DNA of 64,000 nucleotides from Mycobacterium sp. JS623 (GCF_000328565.1 NC_019966.1:372001-436000), one strand, 5' to 3'. Counted from the first letter of the stretch, positions 13,016 to 22,448 are shown. Notes: generated by a model from the letters alone, not told the origin. Numbers and translations are program-made.

Positions 13016-13819
13016 ATGTGGGGCCAAATTTTGGGGCTGGCACTGGTGACATCGCTCAATCCGGTGCTTCTCGGCTTCATTCTGCTCGTGATGTCGCGCC
13101 CACGGCCGGTGCAAAATCTGCTCGCCTTCTGGGTCGGCTGCCTGATCGTGAATGTGCCGGCCTTTCTGATTTCGCTGATGGTGATGCACCTCGTGCCGGC
13201 ATTCACCTCTGCGGCACGGGATTTGACCACCCCGGAGCAGGGCTCCACGGTCCAACCCCTTCAGCTCGGCACCGGTGTGCTTGCGCTGCTGGTCGGCACA
13301 CTGATGGCGGTTCGCCTCTGGGTGCGTCAGCGGGCGATCGAGCCCGCACCGGTGGGCGTGGTCGGCAACACGCCGGTGCTGCTGCTGGATTCGGACACCC
13401 CGACATCTGACTCGCGACCGCAGGGTCGGATCAGAGGTGTCGTGGTGCGCATTCGATCGGTGATCCGAAGACTTCTGCGCCGCGGCCACGACGCTTGGGA
13501 AGACGGCGCCTTGTGGGTCGCGATGGTGTTCGGCATGGCGTATTTGCCGCCACCGCCCCTGGTCCTGCTGGTCGACACCATCATCGTGGGCTCGGGAGCC
13601 GCAATCGGGATGCAAGTCATCGCCGTCATCGCGTTCATCTTTGCGATGCTTGCGGTTTTCGAGATTGTTCTCATCAGCTATCTGGTCGCTCCAGCGCGAA
13701 CCCAAGCGGTCCTGCGACCGGTACACGACTGGGCGCTCCGACATCGCCAGCACGTGCTGATAGCCCTGTTCGTACTGGTTGGGATCTGGCAGGTGATCAC
13801 GGGTCTTGGCCTCACCTGA
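13016..13819 (+). CDS. gap: Gap-like integral membrane protein (SfLAP family)
   Basis: A 267-residue multi-pass membrane protein with about six hydrophobic segments and a charged cytoplasmic loop around residues 110-150. N-terminal SLNPVLLGFILL and the later PPPPLVLLVD segment resemble the Gap/Sap (sulfolipid-1-addressing, SfLAP) family. In GPL-making mycobacteria Gap helps move glycopeptidolipid to the cell surface. It follows mps2 by 116 bp on the same strand, as gap follows mps2 in known GPL loci, so the name is mainly contextual. No enzyme motif is visible. A second family member is encoded at 53936-54583. Confidence 0.75.
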   Translation: MWGQILGLALVTSLNPVLLGFILLVMSRPRPVQNLLAFWVGCLIVNVPAFLISLMVMHLVPAFTSAARDLTTPEQGSTVQPLQLGTGVLALLVGTLMAVRLWVRQRAIEPAPVGVVGNTPVLLLDSDTPTSDSRPQGRIRGVVVRIRSVIRRLLRRGHDAWEDGALWVAMVFGMAYLPPPPLVLLVDTIIVGSGAAIGMQVIAVIAFIFAMLAVFEIVLISYLVAPARTQAVLRPVHDWALRHRQHVLIALFVLVGIWQVITGLGLT

Positions 13820-13879
13820 GCTCAGCACAATCAGATTGGTCGGAGGATTCTGTGCCGAATATTGAGCTAGGTTCGTGAT

Positions 13880-14632
13880 GTGGACTTCCGAGCGGCGCTG
13901 CTCGACCAGACCCGGGAATTCGGGGAACTGATCCGCAGTGCAGACCCGTCAACGCCCGTGCCGACCTGCCCCGACTGGACGCTCAAACAGCTGTTCCGTC
14001 ATGTCGGACGCGGAAACCGTTGGGCCGCACAGATCATCGCCGACCGCAGGACCGACGCGTTGGACCCGCGTGACGTCCGCGACGGCAGACCGCCCGATGA
14101 TCCCGACGCCGCGATCGATTGGTTGAACAACGGCGTCCAGCTCATCGTCGACGCCGTCGACCGCGTCGGCCCCGAGACGCGTGTCTGGACGTTCATCGGT
14201 GCGCGCCCGTGCGGCTGGTGGATCCGGCGTCGGCTGCACGAGGCCACGGTGCACCGGGCCGATGCGGCGCTCGCGTTGGGGATGGATTTCGAACTGTCGC
14301 CAGAGCTGGCGGCCGACGGGATCAGCGAGTGGATCGAGCGCGTCAGTGTCGAGTCCCGCTCGCATTCGCTGCCGTTGGAGGTCGGCAGGACGTTGCACCT
14401 GCACGCTACCGACGAGGGTCTGGGCCCCACCGGTGAGTGGACCATCACCAGCGACCGGGTGGACGGCGTCGCATGGTCACACGATCATGGCAAGGGCGAC
14501 GTCGCGTTGCGCGGCCCGGCGAAGGATCTGCTGTTGGCTACGGTGCGTCGTCGCACCGCGGCCGAACTCGGTGTCGAAGTATTCGGCGACACCGCTGTTT
14601 GGGACAGCTGGTTGGACCACACACCGTTTTAG
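13880..14632 (+). CDS. Mycothiol-dependent maleylpyruvate isomerase-family protein (Rv0332-like)
   Basis: This 250-residue protein has the DinB/MDMPI N-terminal fold: VPTCPDWTLKQLFRHVGRGN near residue 30, then HEATVHRADAALA near 120 with the conserved His residues that bind metal in the family. A C-terminal MDMPI-type beta domain follows (residues 150-250). Members are mycothiol-dependent transferases or isomerases; the substrate here is unknown. I place the start at GTG 13880. The protein order of this gene, a 115-residue SnoaL-like gene and rmlA matches Rv0332-Rv0333-Rv0334 in M. tuberculosis as I remember it. Confidence 0.75.
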   Translation: MDFRAALLDQTREFGELIRSADPSTPVPTCPDWTLKQLFRHVGRGNRWAAQIIADRRTDALDPRDVRDGRPPDDPDAAIDWLNNGVQLIVDAVDRVGPETRVWTFIGARPCGWWIRRRLHEATVHRADAALALGMDFELSPELAADGISEWIERVSVESRSHSLPLEVGRTLHLHATDEGLGPTGEWTITSDRVDGVAWSHDHGKGDVALRGPAKDLLLATVRRRTAAELGVEVFGDTAVWDSWLDHTPF

Positions 14633-14651
14633 GAGGCGTAGCTTCTCGACC

Positions 14652-14999
14652 ATGACGACTTCGGAGATCGCGACCGTCCTCGCCTGGCATGACGCGCTCA
14701 ACGAGCAGGACTTCGACACCCTGGCGAAGGTGTCCAGCGACGACATCGAGTTCGGTGATGCGAACGGCGCCGGCCAAGGGCATGAGGCCCTGCTGAAGTG
14801 GGCGGGTTCGTTGGCTGTGACAGCTGCCGACCCGGGCCGGATGTACGTCCGCGACGGCGTGGTGGTCGCCGAAGAACACGGTGGCGATGCCGTGGCGTTC
14901 CGTGTGGTGCGAGACCACGTCACGTCGGTGTTTCGGCATCCCGACCTGGCCACCGCGCTGGCCGCAACTGACCTGACCGAACAGGACCTCGCAGGCTGA
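14652..14999 (+). CDS. Small SnoaL/NTF2-like protein (Rv0333-like)
   Basis: A 115-residue protein with the alpha-plus-beta cone pattern of NTF2/SnoaL proteins: an opening helix with [13 protein letters not shown], then [17 protein letters not shown] and alternating strands including [19 protein letters not shown]. No catalytic residue can be named. It lies 19 bp after the MDMPI-like gene and its TGA overlaps the rmlA ATG (TGATG), so it is probably translationally coupled to rmlA. The position matches Rv0333. Function is unknown. Confidence 0.75.
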   Translation: MTTSEIATVLAWHDALNEQDFDTLAKVSSDDIEFGDANGAGQGHEALLKWAGSLAVTAADPGRMYVRDGVVVAEEHGGDAVAFRVVRDHVTSVFRHPDLATALAATDLTEQDLAG

Positions 15000-15862
15000 T
15001 GCGCGGCATCATCCTGGCCGGCGGATCGGGGACGAGGCTCTATCCGATCACCAGGGGCGCGTCCAAACAGCTGATGCCTGTGTACGACAAGCCGATGATC
15101 TACTACCCGCTGTCGACGCTGATGATGGCAGGCATCCGCGATATCCTGATCATCACCACGCCCGACGATGCACCCGCATTTCACCGATTGCTAGGCGACG
15201 GTTCGGATTTCGGCATCAACATCAGCTACGCCGAGCAGCAACAGCCCAACGGCCTTGCTCAGGCCTTCGTCATCGGCGCCGACCACATCGGCGGTGACTC
15301 GGTGGCATTGGTGTTGGGCGACAACATCTTCTACGGTCCGGGACTGGGCACCAGCTTGAGCCGATTCCAAAAGGTCAGCGGCGGAGCAATTTTCGCGTAT
15401 TGGGTGGCCAACCCGTCGGCGTATGGCGTGGTCGAGTTCGCCGCCGACGGAACGGCGCTGTCCATCGAGGAGAAGCCGGCCACGCCGAAGTCGAATTATG
15501 CCGTGCCGGGGCTGTACTTCTACGACAACGATGTGATAGAAATCGCGCGCTCCCTGAAGCCGTCGACGCGTGGTGAGTTTGAGATCACCGAGGTCAACCA
15601 GCACTACCTGAACCGGGGCCGGCTGTCGGTGGAGGTGCTGGCCCGCGGCACCGCGTGGCTGGACACCGGAACCTTCGATTCACTGCTGGACGCAGGCGAT
15701 TACGTCCGCACCATCGAACGCAGACAGGGCCTCAAGATCAGTGTGCCCGAGGAGGTGGCCTGGCGGGTCGGCTTCATCGATGATGAGCAACTCGCCGCCC
15801 GCGCGCGCACCCTGCTCAAATCCGGTTACGGCGCTTACCTTTTGGAGCTTCTGGAGCGCTAG
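14999..15862 (+). CDS. rmlA: Glucose-1-phosphate thymidylyltransferase
   Basis: RmlA makes dTDP-glucose from dTTP and glucose-1-phosphate, the first step toward dTDP-rhamnose for the arabinogalactan linker and for GPL sugars. The 287-residue length is typical. The N-terminal nucleotide-binding signature [13 protein letters not shown], the [17 protein letters not shown] segment, LGDNIFYG (metal Asp) and IEEKP are all present, followed by [11 protein letters not shown]. The start overlaps the preceding stop. The 3' end overlaps the convergent YibE/F gene by 47 bp. The location fits Rv0334 and also puts rhamnose supply directly downstream of the GPL peptide genes. Confidence 0.95.
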   Translation: MRGIILAGGSGTRLYPITRGASKQLMPVYDKPMIYYPLSTLMMAGIRDILIITTPDDAPAFHRLLGDGSDFGINISYAEQQQPNGLAQAFVIGADHIGGDSVALVLGDNIFYGPGLGTSLSRFQKVSGGAIFAYWVANPSAYGVVEFAADGTALSIEEKPATPKSNYAVPGLYFYDNDVIEIARSLKPSTRGEFEITEVNQHYLNRGRLSVEVLARGTAWLDTGTFDSLLDAGDYVRTIERRQGLKISVPEEVAWRVGFIDDEQLAARARTLLKSGYGAYLLELLER

Positions 15863-17090
15863 CGGGTCGGCGAGCAGTGGTGTGAGGCGTCGCGAGCACC
15901 GCCGCGATTGCCGTTGTCAACGGGACCGACAACGCCAGTGCGATGCCGCCGACCGCGGAGCGGGCGATCTCGATGGCCACGCTCTCACTGGTCAGCACAT
16001 CACCGAGAGACCGGTTGGCCACGCTGAACAACAGCAACAGCGGCAAGGCGCTGCCGGCGTACGCCAGCACCAGCGTGTACACGGTGCTGGCGATGTGGTC
16101 GCGGCCCACCCGCATGGCGCCGAGGAATATCGATCTGCGGCTGGCGCCGGTCTCGGCAAGCTCGAACACCGTCGAGGCCTGCGTGACGGTGACGTCGTTG
16201 AGCACACCGAGCGAGCCGATGATGAAGCCCGCCAGCAGCAATCCAGTGATCGAGACATTGCCGAGATAGGCGGCCACCTCGTTGTTCTGATCCTCCGACA
16301 GTCCCGTCAAGTGGGCCAATTCGATTGCGCCCCAGGACAACAGAGCGGCCAGCAGCAGAGCGGCCAAGGTGCCCAGCAATGCCGCGCTGGTGCGCAGGCT
16401 GACCCCGTGCGCCAGGTAGATCACCGCATACAGGATCACCGCCGAGGCAACGAGCGCGACCGGAATAGCCGATGCGCCGTCACGCAGCGCAGGCAGCAGA
16501 AACACCACCAGCACGACAAATGCCACCACGATGCCGATCAACGCCCGCAGTCCGCGCCAGCCCGCGACTGCGACGATCACGACGGCGAACACCGCCGCGA
16601 ACGCGATCAGCGGCCAAGTCCGCTCGAAGTCGTAGAACGCGTAGCTCGTCGCGCCGCCGGCATCGACCTGGCGGCTGATCCGGAGGTGGTCACCGACGGC
16701 AAGATGGGGCTGGCCCGGTCCGCCGCTGAACTCGAGCATCGTGTTGGCGTCCTTGTTCGGGCCGGAATCGATGCGGATCAGGGTCTGCACGCACTGTCCG
16801 CCGCCCGCTGGCGCCTGCTCGGGTTCGGCGGTCAGCACGGCGCCGTTCGACGGGCTGCCACATGAAGCGGTCTTGCTCGACAGCACATGTCCAGCCTCGG
16901 TGGTGACCGCACCGCCCGTTGCGTTCTGGAACGGCAGTGGGATGTCCACCTTCTGCTGGCTGGGCCATAGCCACACCGCGCCTGCCAGCACGGCGACGCC
17001 GATGGCAATCAGGGCGCCCACGACGACCTTGGCCGCCATCGGGCCCAGCGGTGCCGGGCCGCTCAGTGAGTGCGAATGCGAATGCGCCAC
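15816..17090 (-). CDS. YibE/F-like multi-pass membrane protein
   Basis: This 424-residue protein has an N-terminal His/Ser-rich stretch, one membrane segment (residues 15-40), an extracytoplasmic domain (45-150) and seven or so further membrane segments (155-400). [27 protein letters not shown] and [19 protein letters not shown] match the YibE/F family, whose biochemical role is unknown. The start is GTG 17090, since no ATG with a good ribosome site lies nearby. It is convergent with rmlA, and the last 15 codons overlap that gene. Nothing suggests an operon partner. Confidence 0.8.
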   Translation of the reverse strand: MAHSHSHSLSGPAPLGPMAAKVVVGALIAIGVAVLAGAVWLWPSQQKVDIPLPFQNATGGAVTTEAGHVLSSKTASCGSPSNGAVLTAEPEQAPAGGGQCVQTLIRIDSGPNKDANTMLEFSGGPGQPHLAVGDHLRISRQVDAGGATSYAFYDFERTWPLIAFAAVFAVVIVAVAGWRGLRALIGIVVAFVVLVVFLLPALRDGASAIPVALVASAVILYAVIYLAHGVSLRTSAALLGTLAALLLAALLSWGAIELAHLTGLSEDQNNEVAAYLGNVSITGLLLAGFIIGSLGVLNDVTVTQASTVFELAETGASRRSIFLGAMRVGRDHIASTVYTLVLAYAGSALPLLLLFSVANRSLGDVLTSESVAIEIARSAVGGIALALSVPLTTAIAAVLATPHTTARRPASAPEAPKGKRRNRI

Positions 17091-17231
17091 CCGGACAGGG
17101 TAGATGTGAAGGTTGTGGGGACCGAGCAGAGATCCGTGGTCGTCGGCGCACGTTCGCGCCTGGCCGCGGTGGGCCTCGGGGGCGGTTGGTGGATGTGCGG
17201 GTTACCGGACACGGGGTCCTAGAGTTGACCG

Positions 17232-17942
17232 ATGAGAGACATCGAGATGCAGGTGGCCGACGACGGCGTCGCCACGCTGACACTGGCGCGGGCCGAAAAG
17301 CGCAACGCGCTGTCGATCAAATTGCGCGACGAGATCACCCGACAACTCGGCGACTGGGCAACCGATCCAGCCGTGCGTGTGGTCGTGCTGACCGGATCGG
17401 GGCCGACGTTCTGCGCAGGGTTCGACCTCAGCGAATTCGGGCAAACCGAGCTAGCCCGGCAGATCAAGGACAGCTCTCGCCGATATCACCTCGCCGTGTG
17501 GAATTTCCCCAAGCCGCTGGTGGCAGCGGTGAACGGGCCAGCCATGGGCGGCGGGTTCGATTTAAGTGTGCTTTGTGATTGCCGAATCGCTTCCAGCGCA
17601 GCAGTATTCGGGCATCCAGAGATCAAGTTCGGCGCAGCCCCGTTGTTCACCCCACTGCAGTGGATCGTGGGCTTGGGCAATGCCCGCGAGTTGTGCTTGA
17701 CGGGCCGTCGGATCGACGCCGAGGAGGCGCTGCGCATGGGTCTGGTCACCCGGGTCACCGAACCCGACGACCTGGTTGCCGAAGCGCTCGCGATGGCGCG
17801 ATCGATCATTGAGGCGCCACAGGTCGCATTGGAAGCGGCGAAGCGCTACCTGATCAGCAGCGCCAGTGCGACATTCGAAGACGCTTTCGCCGTCGAGCAC
17901 GACAAGGTGTTCGACGACTTCTTGATCGGGCCCGCGGGGTAG
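17232..17942 (+). CDS. Enoyl-CoA hydratase/isomerase family protein (crotonase)
   Basis: At 236 residues this is slightly short for a crotonase. It keeps both oxyanion-hole segments, AGFDLSEF (near 60) and NGPAMGGGF (near 100), and the HPEIKFG motif (near 130) that carries the second catalytic Glu of hydratases. The first catalytic Glu of enoyl-CoA hydratase (GGGCELA) reads GGGFDLS here, an Asp in its place, so the true reaction may be isomerization or another crotonase chemistry. It acts on acyl-CoA thioesters in the cytoplasm. It is divergent from the YibE/F gene (141 bp between starts), and no operon partner follows. Confidence 0.85.
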   Translation: MRDIEMQVADDGVATLTLARAEKRNALSIKLRDEITRQLGDWATDPAVRVVVLTGSGPTFCAGFDLSEFGQTELARQIKDSSRRYHLAVWNFPKPLVAAVNGPAMGGGFDLSVLCDCRIASSAAVFGHPEIKFGAAPLFTPLQWIVGLGNARELCLTGRRIDAEEALRMGLVTRVTEPDDLVAEALAMARSIIEAPQVALEAAKRYLISSASATFEDAFAVEHDKVFDDFLIGPAG

Positions 17943-18082
17943 CGGTGCTCGAAACCGCAGTTGTTGCGAAGAAGTTCGAGTGAGCCGCGCAATAAGTGCA
18001 ATGTCGCGGCAGCCGGAGGCGGCTACTCGGGGTCGAGGTCGATGCGGACCGTGAGCAGTTTCACCGCCGAGCCGACTGTTGG

Positions 18083-18124
18083 CCGTTCTGTTCACCCAGG
18101 AGACCGTTCTGTTCACCCAGGAGA
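18083..18124. repeat. Perfect 21-bp tandem duplication
   Basis: Two adjacent identical 21-base units (18083-18103 and 18104-18124), each beginning CCGTTCTG and ending CCCAGGAGA. They lie in the 263-bp gap between the crotonase gene and the end of aspC. I see no gene in this gap. Confidence 0.9.
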
Positions 18125-18205
18125 ATTGGGCGTTGCGGGCGCGGGCGTCGTCTCGTCTGGCGATCGGCTTCGCTGTCCGATGCAGCGCGTCGACTACCCG
18201 CCGCC

Positions 18206-19480
18206 TCACTGTCGATAAGAGGACAGGAAGTTGCCAAGCCGTTCGATCGCGTTGGCGAGGTCACGCGACCACGGCAACGTCACGATGCGCAGGTGATCGG
18301 GTGTCGGCCAATTGAATCCGGTGCCCTGGGTGACCAGAATCTTCTCTTGCAGCAGCAGGTCGAGGACGAGTTGCTCGTCGTCCTGAATGTCGTACACCTC
18401 GGGATCGAGCCGCGGGAAGGTGTAGAGCGCGCCCTCCGGCTTCACACATGACACGCCGGGGATCTCGTTGAGCTTGGTCCACGCCACGTCGCGTTGCTCG
18501 CGCAGTCGGCCGCCGGGCAGCACCAGATCCTCGATGCTCTGATGACCGCCGAGCGCAACCTGAATCGCATGTTGCGCAGGGACATTCGGGCACAGCCGCA
18601 TGTTGGCCAGCAGGCTGATGCCTTCGATGAAGCTGCTCGCGTGCTCCTTGGGGCCGGTGATCACGAGCCAGCCGGACCGATAGCCCGCCACCCGGTAGGC
18701 CTTCGACAGCCCGTTGAAGGTCAACGTCAGCACGTCCGGTGCCACCGACGCCGTCGCGATGTGCTTGCTGTCGTCGTAGAGGATTTTGTCGTAAATCTCG
18801 TCGGACAGCAGCAGCAGTTGATGCTTACGCGCGAGATCGGCTATCTGCGTGAGGGTTTCGCGGGTGTACACCGCGCCCGTCGGGTTATTCGGGTTGATCA
18901 CGACGATCGCCTTGGTGCGGTCGGTTATTTTCGACTCCAGGTCGGCGATGTCGGGCATCCAGCCCTGCGTCTCGTCGCACATATAGTGCACCGGGGTGCC
19001 ACCGGCCAGCGAGGTGCATGCGGTCCACAGCGGATAGTCAGGCGCGGGGATCAGTACCTGGTCGCCGTTGTCCAGCAGCGCCTGCAGCGTCATCTGGATC
19101 AGTTCGGATGCGCCGTTGCCGAGATAGACGTCGTCGACGTCGAACTTGGGGAAGCCGTCCACGAGTTCGTAGCGGGTGAACACCGCGCGACGGGCGGGCA
19201 TGATGCCCTTGGAATCCGAATAGCCCTGCGCGTAGGGCAGCGCCTGGATGATGTCGCGCATGATCACGTCGGGCGCCTCGAAGCCGAAGGGCGCGGGGTT
19301 GCCGATGTTCAGCTTCAGGATGCGGTGACCCTCAGCCTCAAGCCGAGCCGCGTGGTCGTGTACCGGACCGCGGATCTCGTAGAGGACGTCCTGCAGCTTT
19401 GACGACTGCGTGAACGTGCGCTGCCGCGGGTGATGCCCGGTCGTCTGCCACGGCACGTGGTGGGTAGTCACGTCTCTCAT
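18206..19480 (-). CDS. aspC: Pyridoxal-phosphate aminotransferase AspC
   Basis: A 424-residue class I/II aminotransferase. The PLP lysine lies in FNGLSKAYRVAGYRSGW, the cofactor-ring Asp/Tyr in LLSDEIYDKILYD, and the substrate Asn in NPNNPTGAVY. The family converts amino acids to 2-oxo acids with 2-oxoglutarate; the mycobacterial ortholog Rv0337c is annotated as an aspartate or alanine-type aminotransferase, and the exact substrate cannot be read here. ATG 19480 is chosen; a TTG at 19498 in frame would add six residues. The next gene on the same strand, the Fe-S reductase, ends 38 bp upstream, as in M. tuberculosis. Confidence 0.92.
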   Translation of the reverse strand: MRDVTTHHVPWQTTGHHPRQRTFTQSSKLQDVLYEIRGPVHDHAARLEAEGHRILKLNIGNPAPFGFEAPDVIMRDIIQALPYAQGYSDSKGIMPARRAVFTRYELVDGFPKFDVDDVYLGNGASELIQMTLQALLDNGDQVLIPAPDYPLWTACTSLAGGTPVHYMCDETQGWMPDIADLESKITDRTKAIVVINPNNPTGAVYTRETLTQIADLARKHQLLLLSDEIYDKILYDDSKHIATASVAPDVLTLTFNGLSKAYRVAGYRSGWLVITGPKEHASSFIEGISLLANMRLCPNVPAQHAIQVALGGHQSIEDLVLPGGRLREQRDVAWTKLNEIPGVSCVKPEGALYTFPRLDPEVYDIQDDEQLVLDLLLQEKILVTQGTGFNWPTPDHLRIVTLPWSRDLANAIERLGNFLSSYRQ

Positions 19481-19518
19481 GATCGCACCGCAGTCCAATT
19501 AATTTGTAAAAGCGCTGG

Positions 19519-22386
19519 TTATCGCTTGCCGGGCGGACGCGCGCCCTTGGCGATACCGAGCCCCTTCACTGGCGGCTGCGGCTTATCGCCGTTGCCCTCT
19601 GCGGAAGGCTCAGGCGCAGCAGTGGATTCGCCGTCATCAGTCGACTCAGGTTGCGGCGCAGGGGGTTTCGGTGCTGCTGCGGTCTTCTTGGCCCCGGGCC
19701 GACGTGCGCCCGGCGCGATGCCCAGACCCTTGACCTCCGGTTCGGCAGCGGTTGACGCCGGTTCGCTGGCCGTGGACGCCGATTCGGCTGCCGTCGATGC
19801 GGGTTCTGCGGCCGCGGGTGCGGCTTTTTTGGCACCTGGACGGCGGGCTCCCGCCGCGATGCCAAGCCCCTTGACCTCGGGCTTGGCCGGTGCTTCGGTG
19901 GCAGGCGCCTCCGCAGCCGCGGCAGGCGCCTCGGCGGCGGGGGGTGCGGCCTTCTTCGCGCCGGGTCGCTTCGCGCCACCAGCGATGCCGAGACCCGTGA
20001 CCGGCTTGGATTCGGTCGCCGTCGACGCCGTAGGTGTCGGCTCCGGCTTGGCTTCCGGCTCGGCGACTGCGGTCGACGCTTCCACCTTCGGCGCCTTAGC
20101 GGCCCGCTCCTCGGCTTCCTTTGCGGCCGTGCCCTTTTCGGGCAGCTTAACGCTGCTCTTGTCGAGCGAGCCCAGCAGCAGCTGCGCCACGTCGAGCACC
20201 TCGGCCTTCGGCACGTCGTTGGCGGCGGCGACGTCGTCGACACCGTCGGTGATCATCACGCGGCAGAACGGGCAGCCGGTCGCGATCGCCGACGCGCCGG
20301 TGTCCAGCGCCTCTTCGACGCGTTCGTGGTTGACGCGCTTGCCGATGTGCTCTTCCATCCACATCCGCGCGCCACCGGCGCCACAGCACAGGCCGCGGTC
20401 GGCATGCCGGGGCATCTCGGTGAGCTTGGCGCCCGAGGCCCCGATCAGCTCACGCGGCGCCTCGTAGACCTTGTTGTGCCGGCCCAGGTAGCAGGGATCG
20501 TGGTAGGTGATGTCTTTGCTCTGCCCGTTTGAGCCAGGAGCCTGTACGGGCACCAGCTTCTTGTCGCGGATCAGCCGGTTCAGCAGCTGTGTGTGGTGCA
20601 GCACGGTGTAGTTGCCGCCGACCTGCGGATACTCGCGGCCCAGCGTGTTGAAGCAGTGCGGGCAGGTCACCACGACCTTGCGGTCCACGCGCTCGACACC
20701 GGAGAACATCTCGTTGAGCGTCTCGACGTTCTGGGCGGCCAGCTGCTGGAACAGGAATTCGTTGCCCGATCGGCGGGCCGAATCGCCGTTGCAGGTCTCG
20801 CCCTCGCCGAGCACCAGGTACTTCACCCCAGCGATTGCGAGCAGTTCCGCGACGGCCTTGGTGGTCTTCTTCGCGCGGTCCTCGTAGGCGCCTGCGCAGC
20901 CCACCCAGAACAGGTACTCGTAACCGTCGAAGGATTCGACGTCCTTGCCGTACACCGGCACGTCGAAGTCGACCTCGTCGATCCAGTTGGTGCGATCCTT
21001 GGCGTTCTGACCCCACGGATTGCCTTTGGTCTCAAGGTTTTTGAACAGCACGCCGAGCTCTGACGGGAACTCGGACTCCATCATCACCTGGTAGCGGCGC
21101 ATGTCGACGATGTGGTCGATGTGCTCGATGTCCACCGGGCACTGCTCGACGCACGCACCGCAGGTGGTGCACGACCACAGCACGTCGGGGTCGATGACGC
21201 CGCCCTGTTCGAGCGTGCCGACCAGGGGACGGGTGGCCTGGTCGGGACCGGAGCCAAGGATTCGCTCGAAGCCCGACTCGGGCACGTGGTGCACCTCGTC
21301 GTGCTTTTCGCCGCCGAGTTCCTCGCCGAGGCCGCCCTCCGGAGTGTTCTCCAGCGGCGTTTCCTTATCGCCGAGGATGTAGGGGGCCTTGGCGAACATG
21401 TGGTCGCGCAAGTTCATGATCACGAGCTTGGGAGACAGCGGCTTGCCGGTGTTCCACGCTGGGCATTGCGACTGGCAGCGGCCACATTCCGTACAGGTGG
21501 TGAAGTCGAGGTAGCCCTTCCAGGTGAAGTCCTCGATCTTGCCGCGGCCCAGCACCGCGTCCTCGGCGGGATCCTCGAAGTCGACCGGCTTGCCCTTGTG
21601 CTCGACGGCGAGCAGCGGCCCCAGGCCGTTGGGCAGCCGCTTGAACGTGATGTTGATCGGCGCCAGGAAGATGTGCAGGTGCTTGGAGTGCAGCACGATC
21701 AGCAGGAAGATCAGTGCGACGGCGATGTGTGCCAGCAGCGCGATGGATTCGATCCACTCGTTGGCGGTATGGCCGAGCGGTGCGAGCAGCTGCCCCATGC
21801 CGTGGCTGAAGAACGCTCCCCAGCCGTAGGGGAAGTTGCCCGTGTTCACTGCGGCGCCGCGGAAGAACGCGTAGCTGAAGATGACCAGGAAGATCATGAA
21901 CAGGATCAGCCAGGCGCCGCCGGTGTGTGAGCCGTAGAACCTCGACGACCGGCCGTGTTCCTTCGGCTCGGTACGCAGCCGGATGATCGCGAAGGTGGTG
22001 ATGCCTGCGAGTACGGCCAGTGCAATGAAATCCTGCAGGAAGCCCAGGACCGCCCACCGGCCGACCACCGGGATGTGGAACTTCGGGTCGAACAGCACCC
22101 CATAAGCCTCGATGTACACCGTGATGAGGATGAAGAAGCCCCACATGGTGAAAAAGTGGGCCAGACCGGGGATCGACCAGCGCAGCATGCGAGTTTGCGC
22201 GAGCACCTCTTTGAGCTGTGTGCCGATGCGCTCACCCATGTGGTCGGTGCGGCCACTCTCCTCGCCGATCGGTTGGCCCGCACGCACCAGGTTCGCCAGC
22301 CAGAGCACGCGCTTGAGGGCGAATGCCGCCACAACAGCTGTCAGTAGTAGCCCGATGATGAGCCTGATCAGCGTCTGCGTATCCAC
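19519..22386 (-). CDS. Membrane (Fe-S)-binding reductase, Rv0338c-like
   Basis: A 955-residue protein with six N-terminal membrane segments (residues 1-250), two 4Fe-4S clusters (CTECGRCQSQCP near 310 and CTTCGACVEQCP near 415) and two CCG cysteine-rich domains (ending near HDPCYLGRH and LCCGAGGARMW). This is the layout of heterodisulfide-reductase/glycolate-oxidase-like electron-transfer proteins; the donor and acceptor are not known. The last 200 residues are Ala/Pro-rich and hold four copies of GLGIAxGA+RPGAKK. I start at GTG 22386, because GGGAGG stands six bases before it; the in-frame TTG further out is poor. Two palindromes lie just upstream. It likely shares a transcript with aspC. 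Confidence 0.9.
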   Translation of the reverse strand: MDTQTLIRLIIGLLLTAVVAAFALKRVLWLANLVRAGQPIGEESGRTDHMGERIGTQLKEVLAQTRMLRWSIPGLAHFFTMWGFFILITVYIEAYGVLFDPKFHIPVVGRWAVLGFLQDFIALAVLAGITTFAIIRLRTEPKEHGRSSRFYGSHTGGAWLILFMIFLVIFSYAFFRGAAVNTGNFPYGWGAFFSHGMGQLLAPLGHTANEWIESIALLAHIAVALIFLLIVLHSKHLHIFLAPINITFKRLPNGLGPLLAVEHKGKPVDFEDPAEDAVLGRGKIEDFTWKGYLDFTTCTECGRCQSQCPAWNTGKPLSPKLVIMNLRDHMFAKAPYILGDKETPLENTPEGGLGEELGGEKHDEVHHVPESGFERILGSGPDQATRPLVGTLEQGGVIDPDVLWSCTTCGACVEQCPVDIEHIDHIVDMRRYQVMMESEFPSELGVLFKNLETKGNPWGQNAKDRTNWIDEVDFDVPVYGKDVESFDGYEYLFWVGCAGAYEDRAKKTTKAVAELLAIAGVKYLVLGEGETCNGDSARRSGNEFLFQQLAAQNVETLNEMFSGVERVDRKVVVTCPHCFNTLGREYPQVGGNYTVLHHTQLLNRLIRDKKLVPVQAPGSNGQSKDITYHDPCYLGRHNKVYEAPRELIGASGAKLTEMPRHADRGLCCGAGGARMWMEEHIGKRVNHERVEEALDTGASAIATGCPFCRVMITDGVDDVAAANDVPKAEVLDVAQLLLGSLDKSSVKLPEKGTAAKEAEERAAKAPKVEASTAVAEPEAKPEPTPTASTATESKPVTGLGIAGGAKRPGAKKAAPPAAEAPAAAAEAPATEAPAKPEVKGLGIAAGARRPGAKKAAPAAAEPASTAAESASTASEPASTAAEPEVKGLGIAPGARRPGAKKTAAAPKPPAPQPESTDDGESTAAPEPSAEGNGDKPQPPVKGLGIAKGARPPGKR

Positions 22387-22405
22387 CGCATGCCTCCCGG
22401 TTGCT

Positions 22406-22425
22406 AAGTTACCCAAGGGTAACTT
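22406..22425. promoter_or_regulatory. Palindrome in front of the Fe-S reductase gene, proximal
   Basis: AAGTTACCC-AA-GGGTAACTT has perfect 9-base arms with a 2-base centre. It lies 7 bases upstream of the ribosome site of the Fe-S reductase gene, so it is placed to act as an operator. The binding protein is unknown. Confidence 0.6.
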
Positions 22426-22432
22426 ATTCAAT

Positions 22433-22448
22433 GTTACTGGCCAGTAAC
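22433..22448. promoter_or_regulatory. Palindrome in front of the Fe-S reductase gene, distal
   Basis: GTTACTGGCCAGTAAC is a perfect 16-base palindrome 7 bases beyond the proximal one. Both share GTTAC/GTAAC ends, so one dimeric regulator (TetR-like in style) may bind both. It is the only evident control element in the 127-bp gap to the next gene. Confidence 0.6.

Noticed and set aside
22387..22431. Fifteen extra N-terminal codons from TTG for the Fe-S reductase
   Set aside because: They run through the proximal palindrome and lack a ribosome site, while GGGAGG stands correctly before GTG 22386.
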